Assembly (NCBI GenBank): GCA_031278575.1
Contig: JAITKD010000007.1
Coordinates: 1 to 10,903 of the forward strand
Direction: 5' to 3'
Origin: Spirochaetaceae bacterium
Lineage (GTDB): Bacteria > Spirochaetota > Spirochaetia > Treponematales > Breznakiellaceae
DNA: 10,903 nucleotides
The notes under the pieces are model-generated. The model did no database searches and was not told the origin of the DNA. It was given only the letters and a program-made list of their open reading frames with translations. The position numbers and the translations under genes are program-made. Positions 5,661-10,903 of this stretch are shown piece by piece. Position 1 is the stretch's first letter, and each line of letters begins with the position of its first letter.

Positions 5661-6457
5661 AACAACTATACGGGCGCCCCAAAAGTTTATACGATGTTCC
5701 CACCAAATACTGCGGGGGCTGCGGCCACGGGGTCATACACCGGATCATCACCGAACTCATTGACGAGATGAACCTGCGGGAGAAGGCGATCATCACCAAC
5801 CCCGTGGGCTGCGCCATCTGGGCGGATCTTTACTTTGATTTTGATTCGGTCCAACCGGCCCACGGCCGGACCCCCGCGGCGGCCACGGGGATCAAGCGGG
5901 TCCTTCCGGATCATGTGGTTATCTGCTACCAGGGGGACGGGGATATGGCGGCCATTGGTACGGCGGAGATGATCCATGCGGCAAACCGGGGGGAAAAATT
6001 CACCACCATCTTTGTGAATAACGCCATTTACGGCATGACCGGCGGCCAGATGGCCCCCACCACCCTGGTGGGTCAAAAGGCGGTTACCGCCCCCGAAGGC
6101 CGGGACCCCGGAGCGGCGGGGATGGGGTATCCCATCCGGGTATCGGAACTGCTCTCCAACCTGGAGGGAAGCCGCTACATTGCCCGGGGGGCGGTGAACA
6201 ACGCCGCCAATATACGGAAGACCAAACAGTACATCAAAAAAGCCCTGGAGGCCCAGATGCGGGGCATAGGGTTTACCATGGTGGAGGTGCTTTCCCAATG
6301 CCCCACCAACTGGGGCATGGAACCGGTCCCCTCGGTGGAATGGCTGGAAAAAAACATGATCCCCGTTTTCCCCCTGGGGGAGATCAAAAACACCTTAGAA
6401 GCGGCTGTTTTGGCGGTTAAGGAGGCAGTCGGGACTGCCAAGGAGGCAGTCCTGTGA
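5657..6457 (+). CDS. 2-oxoacid:ferredoxin oxidoreductase, beta (TPP-binding) subunit
   Basis: 266-residue subunit that binds the diphosphate of TPP. The TPP motif starts at GDGD (93-96) and ends at NN (121-122). CGGCGHG (19-25), GCAIW (51-55) and AHGR (68-71) are standard for KorB/VorA-type subunits. ATG overlaps the alpha stop (ATGA), with GGAGG at 5647-5651. The C-terminus (VKEAVGTAKEAVL) contains a duplication produced by a repeated 12-bp sequence that also doubles the Shine-Dalgarno of the next gene, so the last residues may reflect selection on RNA rather than protein. Works with the alpha, gamma and delta subunits to convert a 2-oxoacid plus CoA to acyl-CoA, CO2 and reduced ferredoxin. 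Confidence 0.92.
   Translation: MKQLYGRPKSLYDVPTKYCGGCGHGVIHRIITELIDEMNLREKAIITNPVGCAIWADLYFDFDSVQPAHGRTPAAATGIKRVLPDHVVICYQGDGDMAAIGTAEMIHAANRGEKFTTIFVNNAIYGMTGGQMAPTTLVGQKAVTAPEGRDPGAAGMGYPIRVSELLSNLEGSRYIARGAVNNAANIRKTKQYIKKALEAQMRGIGFTMVEVLSQCPTNWGMEPVPSVEWLEKNMIPVFPLGEIKNTLEAAVLAVKEAVGTAKEAVL
6419..6451 (+). promoter_or_regulatory. Duplicated Shine-Dalgarno within alternative hairpins
   Basis: AAGGAGGCAGTC occurs at 6419-6430 and again at 6440-6451. Between them GACTGCC (6433-6439) is the reverse complement of both GGCAGTC blocks. It can pair with 6424-6430 (2-nt loop GG, sterically strained) or with 6445-6451 (loop AAGGA, which exposes part of the second ribosome site). The second site lies 7 nt before the GTG start of the gamma gene. 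Confidence 0.55.
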
Positions 6458-6987
6458 CAGAAAAATCTTTTTTTGCCGGGTTCGGCGGCCAGGGGATCAT
6501 CTCCCTGGGACAAATATGGGTGTATTGCGCCATGAAGGAGGGCAAAAACGTTACCTTTTTCCCCTTTTACGGGGCGGAAAAACGGGGGGGTATTGCCCGG
6601 GCGGGGGTTATCGTTTCGGACGAGGAGATCGCCAGCCCCCTCGTAACCGTCCCCGATTCGGTACTGGTGATGAACCCCGATTCCCTCCCCCTCTGTGAGG
6701 GTATTCTGAAACCCGGGGGGCTCATGCTGCTCAATTCGACCCTGGTCAAGGAAGGCCCCCGGCGGAAGGATATCACCGTGGTCGGGATTGAGGCCCAGGA
6801 TATGGCGGAAAAGATCGGCAACCCCCGGTTCGCCAATATGGTGGCCTTAGGAGCCATGGCAAAACTCACCGGCGCCCTGGCGGTTACGGAAATTGAGGGG
6901 ATCCTTAAAAAATTCTTTTCCCCGGACAAACACCAATTTGTCCCCCTGAACGTGGCGGCTATCCGGGCGGGGTACGGGGCGGTATAG
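6454..6987 (+). CDS. 2-oxoacid:ferredoxin oxidoreductase, gamma subunit
   Basis: 177-residue gamma subunit (KorC/VorC type). The N-terminal GFGGQG (9-14) is the family hallmark, followed by TFFPFYGAEKRGG (34-46) and the acidic-to-glycine region LKPGGLMLLN (85-94). It starts with GTG and overlaps the beta stop by 4 nt (GTGA). AAGGAGG at 6440-6446 serves as ribosome site, 7 nt upstream. It completes the D-A-B-G order common to four-subunit enzymes in anaerobes. Last gene of the operon. Confidence 0.9.
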   Translation: MTEKSFFAGFGGQGIISLGQIWVYCAMKEGKNVTFFPFYGAEKRGGIARAGVIVSDEEIASPLVTVPDSVLVMNPDSLPLCEGILKPGGLMLLNSTLVKEGPRRKDITVVGIEAQDMAEKIGNPRFANMVALGAMAKLTGALAVTEIEGILKKFFSPDKHQFVPLNVAAIRAGYGAV

Positions 6988-7012
6988 CCTGCGGGTAAGT
7001 CCGAATTCAAAT

Positions 7013-7052
7013 TGAGCCGGTTCCAAAACCAACCGGGGTTGGGATTGGCTCA
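7013..7052 (+). terminator. Putative terminator of the oxidoreductase operon
   Basis: TGAGCC (7013-7018) pairs with GGCTCA (7047-7052), enclosing a second stem CCAACC (7029-7034) with GGTTGG (7037-7042). It lies 25 nt after the gamma stop. The T-run after it is poor (GGTTTAT), so it may be a 3'-end stabiliser instead. The CCAAAACCAACCGGGG segment (7023-7038) is identical to 4215-4230. Confidence 0.45.
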
Positions 7053-7153
7053 GGTTTATACCCAATTTTGTAAAAGTTGTCTTATCTGAACCGGCAAGGG
7101 GTACCAAGCCGGACCGGTGAATAGGGGAAGCCCGGTCAAGCCGCACGATATAT

Positions 7154-7183
7154 TTGACAGAAATCCCTTTTGTTTGTTATACT
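7154..7183 (+). promoter_or_regulatory. Strong sigma-70 promoter for the M23/bactofilin cluster
   Basis: Consensus -35 TTGACA (7154-7159), an 18-nt spacer, and -10 TATACT (7178-7183), which differs from consensus at one base. Transcription would begin near 7190, leaving a leader of about 160 nt that contains two repeats and a terminator-like hairpin before the start at 7352. This is the best promoter in the window. Confidence 0.8.
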
Positions 7184-7199
7184 AAAGCAGTTAGATCTG

Positions 7200-7220
7200 T
7201 TCAAAATTTTAAATTTTGAA
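7200..7220. repeat. Perfect 10-bp inverted repeat, copy D of the dispersed family
   Basis: TTCAAAATTT (7200-7209) and AAATTTTGAA (7211-7220) are exact reverse complements around one T. The right arm continues into an 18-bp block, TTAAATTTTGAAACCGGC (7209-7226), that is repeated exactly at 7304-7321. Both lie in the predicted leader of the M23 gene. Confidence 0.7.
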
Positions 7221-7230
7221 ACCGGCTTCT

Positions 7231-7259
7231 GAAAAAATGGCTTAAAAGGCCCTTTTTTC
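7231..7259 (+). terminator. Terminator-like hairpin in the M23 leader, possible attenuator
   Basis: GAAAAAA (7231-7237) pairs with TTTTTTC (7253-7259), and GGC (7239-7241) with GCC (7249-7251), around a 7-nt loop with one mismatch. The 3' side is a six-T run. It lies between the promoter at 7154-7183 and the coding start at 7352. It could limit read-through into the cluster. It could equally be a fossil of a repeat. Confidence 0.4.
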
Positions 7260-7303
7260 TTAAATTTCAGGCGATGGTTTTAAAATTACGGCCCGAAGGA
7301 CTA

Positions 7304-7321
7304 TTAAATTTTGAAACCGGC
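7304..7321 (+). repeat. Second copy of the 18-bp direct repeat
   Basis: TTAAATTTTGAAACCGGC here is identical to 7209-7226, 95 bp upstream. The pair brackets the terminator-like hairpin at 7231-7259. It lies about 20 nt before the Shine-Dalgarno of the M23 gene. Confidence 0.8.
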
Positions 7322-7351
7322 GGGGCTGTTTTATTATTTGAGGAGTAGATT

Positions 7352-8386
7352 TTGGCATCGATCCATAGATATAAAAGATTTGAAAACAATATCGTCCTTA
7401 GGGTAAAAAACGCGGCCCGGGCAGCGGCGGGGGGGATTCTTAAATTCCTTAAAACCGCCGGCAAAATGATCACCCGGCGTTATACGGTGGTTGTGGTACC
7501 CCATTCAGAAAAAAAGGTATACAATTTACAGTTAACCGTTTTTTCCATGGCCTGTTTTGTTCTTGTACTTGCCGGTATGGCCGGGGTGTTTTTTTTCTAC
7601 GGCCTTTCCCTGAGCGGGACCCAGCGGGGCTTAACGGATAAAGATCCCCGGCTGAGTGATGCCCAGGCAAGCCTGGATCAGCTGCGGGATGAGGTAGCCC
7701 TGCTCCTGCGGCAGTCCCGGGGGTTTCAGGCGACCCTTTCCAACACCCTTGCCACCCTGGGGACCAACGCGGCCAACGCCGATGCCGGGGCCCCGGGGGA
7801 GAATTTGGCCTCTTTATTTAATATACGGGAGGTTTCTATCGGAACCCTCCAGGAAGTGACCGATGTGCAGCAACTGGCGGCGTATCTTTCCGCCGCGGTG
7901 GAGCCCTTACAGGAGCTCAGGACCATTCTTGACTCTCAGAATACCCTGCTTTCGGAAATTCCCAGTATATGGCCCATCAGGGGGGGGCTCGGCCATATAT
8001 CCATGTCTTTTGGGCAAAACAAACACCCCTTTACCGGTCAGTATTATATCCACAAGGGGATTGACCTCTCTACCTATCGCCAGGGGGATCCCGTTGTAGC
8101 CACCGCCGACGGACAGGTGGTTACCCTCGAAAGTGAACCGGGGGGGTTTGGGAATTATATTATTATCCGCCACAAGCACGGGTTTTATACCCGGTATGCC
8201 CATTTATTGTCCTTCCGGGTAACCACCGGTCAGAGGGTTCAGCAGGGGGAAATTATCGGTTATATCGGCAATACGGGGCTTTCTACGGGGCCCCATTTGC
8301 ATTACGAGGTTCATATTGGTTCCGATGTGGTAGACCCTTTCAAATTTATTACCATCCGTTCCAATAATTCCCGAAACGACCGTTAA
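7352..8386 (+). CDS. Membrane-anchored M23 (LytM-type) metallopeptidase
   Basis: 344-residue murein endopeptidase-type protein. A basic cytoplasmic N-terminus (1-60) leads to one membrane helix (about 63-84), so the rest faces the periplasm. Residues 101-205 are helical and linker-like, probably a coiled coil. The LytM domain spans about 213-332, with the zinc ligands His234 and Asp238 in HKGID and His317 in HLH, the catalytic His315, and His284 in RYAHLL. All active-site residues are present, so it should cut peptidoglycan cross-links. The start is TTG at 7352 with GAGGAG (7340-7345) 6 nt upstream. The ATG at 7466 is an alternative that would remove the basic N-terminus. Next to a bactofilin, a role in local wall remodelling and cell shape is likely, as for M23 enzymes paired with bactofilins in other bacteria (inference). 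Confidence 0.92.
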   Translation: MASIHRYKRFENNIVLRVKNAARAAAGGILKFLKTAGKMITRRYTVVVVPHSEKKVYNLQLTVFSMACFVLVLAGMAGVFFFYGLSLSGTQRGLTDKDPRLSDAQASLDQLRDEVALLLRQSRGFQATLSNTLATLGTNAANADAGAPGENLASLFNIREVSIGTLQEVTDVQQLAAYLSAAVEPLQELRTILDSQNTLLSEIPSIWPIRGGLGHISMSFGQNKHPFTGQYYIHKGIDLSTYRQGDPVVATADGQVVTLESEPGGFGNYIIIRHKHGFYTRYAHLLSFRVTTGQRVQQGEIIGYIGNTGLSTGPHLHYEVHIGSDVVDPFKFITIRSNNSRNDR

Positions 8387-8397
8387 AAGGGTGTGAT

Positions 8398-8829
8398 ATG
8401 TCCGCCGCTAAACGGGAAAATCTCGCAATAAACACTATCATCGGCCCCGGTACTTCGGTTTACGGAGATATAGAATCCGGGGGATTCACCCGGGTGGACG
8501 GCAATCTCCGGGGGAATTTGACTGCCCGCGGCCGGGTGGTGGTGGGTGAAAAAGCCCGGATAAAAAGTAATATCAGCGGTACCAGTATCACCATCGGCGG
8601 GGTGGTATACGGTAATGTATTGGCCAGTGAACGGTTGATCATCCTGTCTACCGGGCTGGTATTAGGGGATATCGTAACCCGGCGGATCCAGGCCGACGAG
8701 GGCTGCCTGGTCCACGGCAGGGTGACGGTATGCGGAACCGACGAAATCTGGGATCGGGCCAGAGTCAAACTGCAAGAGGCTCCGGAACCTGAGCCGGCCG
8801 CCCCGGAATATACGAAAAACCATGGCTAA
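8398..8829 (+). CDS. Bactofilin family cytoskeletal protein
   Basis: 143-residue protein. Residues about 12-112 form the bactofilin core: repeating short strands with glycine turns (TSVYGDIES, TRVDGNLRGNL, GRVVVGEKARI, TSITIGGVVYGNV, RLIILSTGLVLGDI), expected to fold as a right-handed beta-helix that polymerises without nucleotide. The short N-terminus and the Pro/Glu-rich tail (127-143) are typical flexible ends. It starts 12 nt after the M23 gene, with AAAAGGGTG as ribosome site, and its last 8 nt overlap the next gene. Bactofilins placed beside M23 peptidases scaffold wall hydrolases, as in CcmA of Helicobacter; that role here is inferred from context. Fully intact. Confidence 0.93.
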   Translation: MSAAKRENLAINTIIGPGTSVYGDIESGGFTRVDGNLRGNLTARGRVVVGEKARIKSNISGTSITIGGVVYGNVLASERLIILSTGLVLGDIVTRRIQADEGCLVHGRVTVCGTDEIWDRARVKLQEAPEPEPAAPEYTKNHG

Positions 8830-9367
8830 AATTCCCGATGGGATAGTTCCCCTTTCTACGCCCCTCCCCTATTCCCCCCAACAAGGGGAGGCAAGAAAGG
8901 CCCGGGATAAGGCCCGGACCGGGCAGATCGGCGCTTCCCGGTTTTTTACCCTATTGGAAGAAGCCGCCGAAACCGTGGAAGTCCCGGAGGAGTATGCCCC
9001 TTCGGATGAGGCTATTCAGGAACTTTTGGATGAGGTCCATAGCAGCGGGGACGATCTTAAAAAAAAGCCCTTCCCGGAGGAAATAAAGCGGTATAAACGG
9101 GCGGTTAGAAATTTTCTTCATTATGTTATAGAAAATAGTTATGGGGTGGAAAAACAGATCGGCATCCCGAATTCTTTAAAATCCGGATTTACGGGACCCC
9201 GGGGATCTCCCCGGGCATTGGAACGTAAATCCTATATGATGATTCAGGTGGTGGATCAAAAACTGGAGCAGTTAGCCGCGGGGATCCTGGCCGGCCAGGT
9301 TACCCAATTGGAGATCCTGGCCAAGGTTGATGAAATTACCGGGATACTGGTCAATTTATTGCGGTAA
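8822..9367 (+). CDS. YaaR family (DUF327) protein
   Basis: 181-residue soluble, mostly helical protein. Residues 62-181 carry the DUF327/YaaR pattern: LLDEVHSSGDDLKK (68-81), then EEIKRYKRAVRNFLHYVIENSYGVE (86-110) and a C-terminal helix pair (IQVVDQKLEQLAAGILAGQ, 141-159; QLEILAKVDEITGILVNLL, 162-180). The N-terminal 60 residues are proline- and basic-rich and look unstructured. Function of YaaR is unknown; in Bacillus its gene sits near holB and yaaT (ricT). ATG at 8822 lies inside the last codons of the bactofilin gene, with an 8-nt overlap and no clear Shine-Dalgarno, so expression is probably by translational coupling. Confidence 0.9.
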   Translation: MAKIPDGIVPLSTPLPYSPQQGEARKARDKARTGQIGASRFFTLLEEAAETVEVPEEYAPSDEAIQELLDEVHSSGDDLKKKPFPEEIKRYKRAVRNFLHYVIENSYGVEKQIGIPNSLKSGFTGPRGSPRALERKSYMMIQVVDQKLEQLAAGILAGQVTQLEILAKVDEITGILVNLLR

Positions 9368-9448
9368 CCCACGGCGGCTAAAATTGTAGCCGGAAGTTCT
9401 TGCGTATAACTGGGGCGGTAGGAAAACCATCCAAAAAAAGGAAACGGC

Positions 9449-10429
9449 ATGGGTGATTCGGATAACTATGAGGATATATTGCCGGAAGACGCGGAAGAAA
9501 TCGCCGCATTAGAGGATAACCCCGCGGAAGAGGAAAGCACCGATATTATTGTCGCTTCCGAGGAGGGGCTTGCGTCCCTGACCCCGGATACCCCCCTATA
9601 CCGGCTGCGGCTGTTTTATTCCCACGAGACCTTTGTGGCCGCCTATGTGGGGGACCCGCTGGATACCGGAAGTATGGTCCTGGTTCCGACCCGGTATGGC
9701 CGGGATCTGGCCCAGATAATCGGTCCCCTCCGCAGGCGGGACACCCAAATCATCTCGGAATTTGCCCGAATAGAACGGCCCGCGTCCAAAGATGACCTGG
9801 AAAAATCCGCCAATAACCACCGGCATGAGCAGGAAGCCTTTCGGATCTGCAAACAAAAGATCGAAGCCCATCACCTGGAAATGAAACTGGTGTCGGTCCA
9901 TTATCTTTTGGAGGAACCGAAGATTTTGTTTTTCTTTACCGCGGAAAGCCGGGTTGATTTTCGGGAACTGGTAAAAGACCTGGTAAGTATCTTTAAAACC
10001 CGGATAGAACTCAGGCAGATAGGGGTGCGGGATGAATCCCGGGTTGTCGGCGGCCTGGGCGTATGCGGCCGGGGATATTGCTGCCACATGGTCTCGGATA
10101 AATTAAAACCCGTATCTATAAAAATGGCAAAGGATCAGAATCTGTCCCTAAATTCTATGAAAATATCAGGCCCCTGCGGGCGCCTCCTTTGCTGCCTGGC
10201 CTATGAACACTGTTTTTACGGGGAACAGCGCCGGCTTGTTCCCCAGGAGGGTTGTAAACTCAACTACGACGGGGCGTTATGGAAGGTCCTGGAGGTAAAT
10301 GTCGTGATGGGCAAGGTAAAACTCGCCACGGAAGACGGCCGGCAAATCCAGATGCCCACGGCGGCCTTTGAAAAAACAGACGGCCGCTGGAGTATCAGAA
10401 ACGAAAAACCCGAGGAAACCCAGCCTTAG
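9449..10429 (+). CDS. PSP1 domain protein, RicT (YaaT) family
   Basis: 326-residue protein. An acidic low-complexity N-terminus (1-40) precedes the PSP1/RicT region. Key motifs are IGVRDESR (191-198), GLGVCGRGYCCHM (202-214), PVSIKMAKDQNLSLN (221-235) and SGPCGRLLCCLAYEH (240-254). Cys206, 211, 212, 243, 248 and 249 are the conserved set that in Bacillus RicT takes part in 4Fe-4S binding within the RicA-RicF-RicT complex, which modulates RNA processing and development. No RicA or RicF partner is in this window. ATG at 9449 has AAAGGAAA (9437-9444) upstream. It is 81 nt after YaaR; a weak TATAAC (9405-9410) and a small CGGCTA/TAGCCG hairpin (9375-9392) lie in that gap. RicT-type function in a spirochaete is inference. 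Confidence 0.92.
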   Translation: MGDSDNYEDILPEDAEEIAALEDNPAEEESTDIIVASEEGLASLTPDTPLYRLRLFYSHETFVAAYVGDPLDTGSMVLVPTRYGRDLAQIIGPLRRRDTQIISEFARIERPASKDDLEKSANNHRHEQEAFRICKQKIEAHHLEMKLVSVHYLLEEPKILFFFTAESRVDFRELVKDLVSIFKTRIELRQIGVRDESRVVGGLGVCGRGYCCHMVSDKLKPVSIKMAKDQNLSLNSMKISGPCGRLLCCLAYEHCFYGEQRRLVPQEGCKLNYDGALWKVLEVNVVMGKVKLATEDGRQIQMPTAAFEKTDGRWSIRNEKPEETQP

Positions 10430-10446
10430 GGCTTGATTTGAAGGCC

Positions 10447-10571
10447 GGGGTCAGACCCTCTGTCCCTTGGGGTCAGACCCTCGCGCCCAACCGGGGTCTG
10501 ACACCTGTCCGATTGGGGTCAGCCCCTCGCCCCTTGGGGTCAGACCCTCCGCCCTACCGGGGTCAGACCCC
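10447..10571. repeat. Array of six GGGGTCAGACCCC-type palindromes
   Basis: Palindrome units begin at 10447, 10469, 10493, 10515, 10536 and 10559, giving spacings of 22, 24, 22, 21 and 23 nt. Most read GGGGTCAGACCC; the third is in the complementary form (GGGGTCTGACACC) and the fourth is GGGGTCAGCCCC. Spacers vary (8-12 nt) but often contain CCCTT or CCCTACC. Since spacing is not a multiple of three, the array does not keep one reading frame. It starts 18 nt after the PSP1 stop codon. Confidence 0.85.
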
Positions 10572-10733
10572 CGTATGGGGAAACGGCAATCCAAACCGCT
10601 TTTCTCCTCATATTCCCGCATCCCGCGGTCCCGCGCCCGGATAAGCGGCGTCAATCCGCCCTGAGTTCCGCATCAACCTTCTTTTTCACCCCAAACCGAA
10701 AACTCCCCGGGGAAAAGTCTGTCCTAAAACCGG
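10559..10733 (+). pseudogene. Body-less 3' end of a RAYT-like element (inverted copy 2)
   Basis: Reverse-complement homologue of 3241-3415. In plus-strand frame it encodes a tail ending GPAPG-stop (TAA 10642-10644), equivalent to the APAPG-stop of the RAYT-like protein at 3329-3838, and the homology continues about 90 bp past the stop to 10733. The transposase body is missing: upstream there is only the palindrome array and then the PSP1 gene. It is either a truncated element or a non-autonomous unit. Confidence 0.7.
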
Positions 10734-10735
10734 TA

Positions 10736-10759
10736 AAACTTGAACGGCGGGTCAAGTTT
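10736..10759. promoter_or_regulatory. 8-bp inverted repeat upstream of the purA promoter
   Basis: AAACTTGA (10736-10743) and TCAAGTTT (10752-10759) are exact reverse complements with an 8-nt G+C-rich spacer. The repeat ends 28 nt before the -35 of the purA promoter. It could be an operator or a weak hairpin; there is no T-run for a terminator. Confidence 0.35.
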
Positions 10760-10787
10760 AGGGCTAATCCGACAATACAGAGCCGCA

Positions 10788-10816
10788 TTGTAAATTTTCC
10801 CTGATTTGTGTACACT
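10788..10816 (+). promoter_or_regulatory. Probable sigma-70 promoter for purA
   Basis: TTGTAA (10788-10793) and TACACT (10811-10816) are separated by 17 nt. Transcription would start near 10823, about 35 nt before the ATG. The position is ideal, and each hexamer matches the consensus at four of six bases. Confidence 0.55.
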
Positions 10817-10857
10817 GGCTGAGGGAATGTATCCTGAGGAGTAAACAGGGAGCGGTT

Positions 10858-10903
10858 ATGAATGTAGTGGTCATCGGCGCCCAATGGGGTGATGAGGGGA
10901 AGG
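10858..10903 (+). CDS. purA: Adenylosuccinate synthetase, N-terminal fragment
   Basis: The window ends after 15 codons: MNVVVIGAQWGDEGK. The WGDEGK motif is the GTP/IMP-binding loop that opens adenylosuccinate synthetases, which join IMP and aspartate using GTP in the first step from IMP to AMP. AGGGAG (10847-10852) lies 5 nt before ATG, and a promoter lies at 10788-10816, so it is probably transcribed on its own. The fragment is cut only by the window edge. Confidence 0.9.
   Translation, partial: MNVVVIGAQWGDEGK

Noticed and set aside
9384..9410. Promoter for the PSP1 gene (TTGTAG and TATAAC)
   Set aside because: The hexamers are only 15 nt apart and the -35 is poor; read-through from the promoter at 7154-7183 explains expression well enough.
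10447..10571. CRISPR array
   Set aside because: Repeats are only 13 nt and palindromic, spacers are 8-12 nt and similar to each other, and there are no cas genes nearby.
10438..10664. Independent coding genes in the palindrome array on either strand
   Set aside because: All three frames stay open because the repeats lack stops; unit spacing breaks the frame, and the only homology is to the tail of the RAYT-like gene.

Overview
The window looks like chromosomal DNA of a spirochaete, most likely a Treponema of the higher-G+C, insect-gut type (compare T. primitia or T. azotonutricium). This placement is inference. It rests on the block M23 peptidase - bactofilin - YaaR - PSP1, the style of the 2-oxoacid:ferredoxin oxidoreductase, and the many GGGGTCAGACCCC palindromes. 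No rRNA, tRNA, CRISPR array or insertion sequence with terminal repeats was seen.

Layout, left to right. Positions 1-481 hold the terminator of an upstream gene, one palindrome, a decayed short reading frame, G+C-rich hairpin repeats and a probable promoter. Positions 482-3068 are a tightly overlapping three-gene plus-strand operon: an M20 amidohydrolase, a DUF3100-like membrane protein and a 147-residue membrane protein. It is plausibly an uptake-and-hydrolysis system for an amide or peptide-like substrate. Positions 3069-4353 form a repeat-rich island with a minus-strand gene that resembles REP-associated (Y1/RAYT) transposases but lacks their catalytic residues. Its C-terminal tail is built from the same palindrome that is scattered elsewhere in the window.

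Positions 4354-6987 are a four-gene operon (delta, alpha, beta, gamma; each junction overlaps by 4 nt) for a 2-oxoacid:ferredoxin oxidoreductase of the VorB type, linking 2-oxoacid oxidation to ferredoxin reduction and acyl-CoA formation. The beta/gamma junction has a duplicated Shine-Dalgarno inside two mutually exclusive hairpins.

Positions 6988-7351 are a regulatory region with a near-consensus sigma-70 promoter and more repeats. They lead to 7352-10429: a membrane-anchored M23 (LytM) peptidase, a bactofilin, a YaaR/DUF327 protein and a PSP1/RicT-family protein. This is a cell-envelope and shape set joined to the YaaR-RicT pair known from Firmicutes. Positions 10430-10857 carry a six-unit palindrome array fused to an inverted copy of the 3' end of the RAYT-like element, then a promoter. 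The window ends 15 codons into purA.

The most unusual content is the RAYT-like gene with its palindrome-encoding tail and the inverted, body-less copy of its 3' end about 7 kb away.
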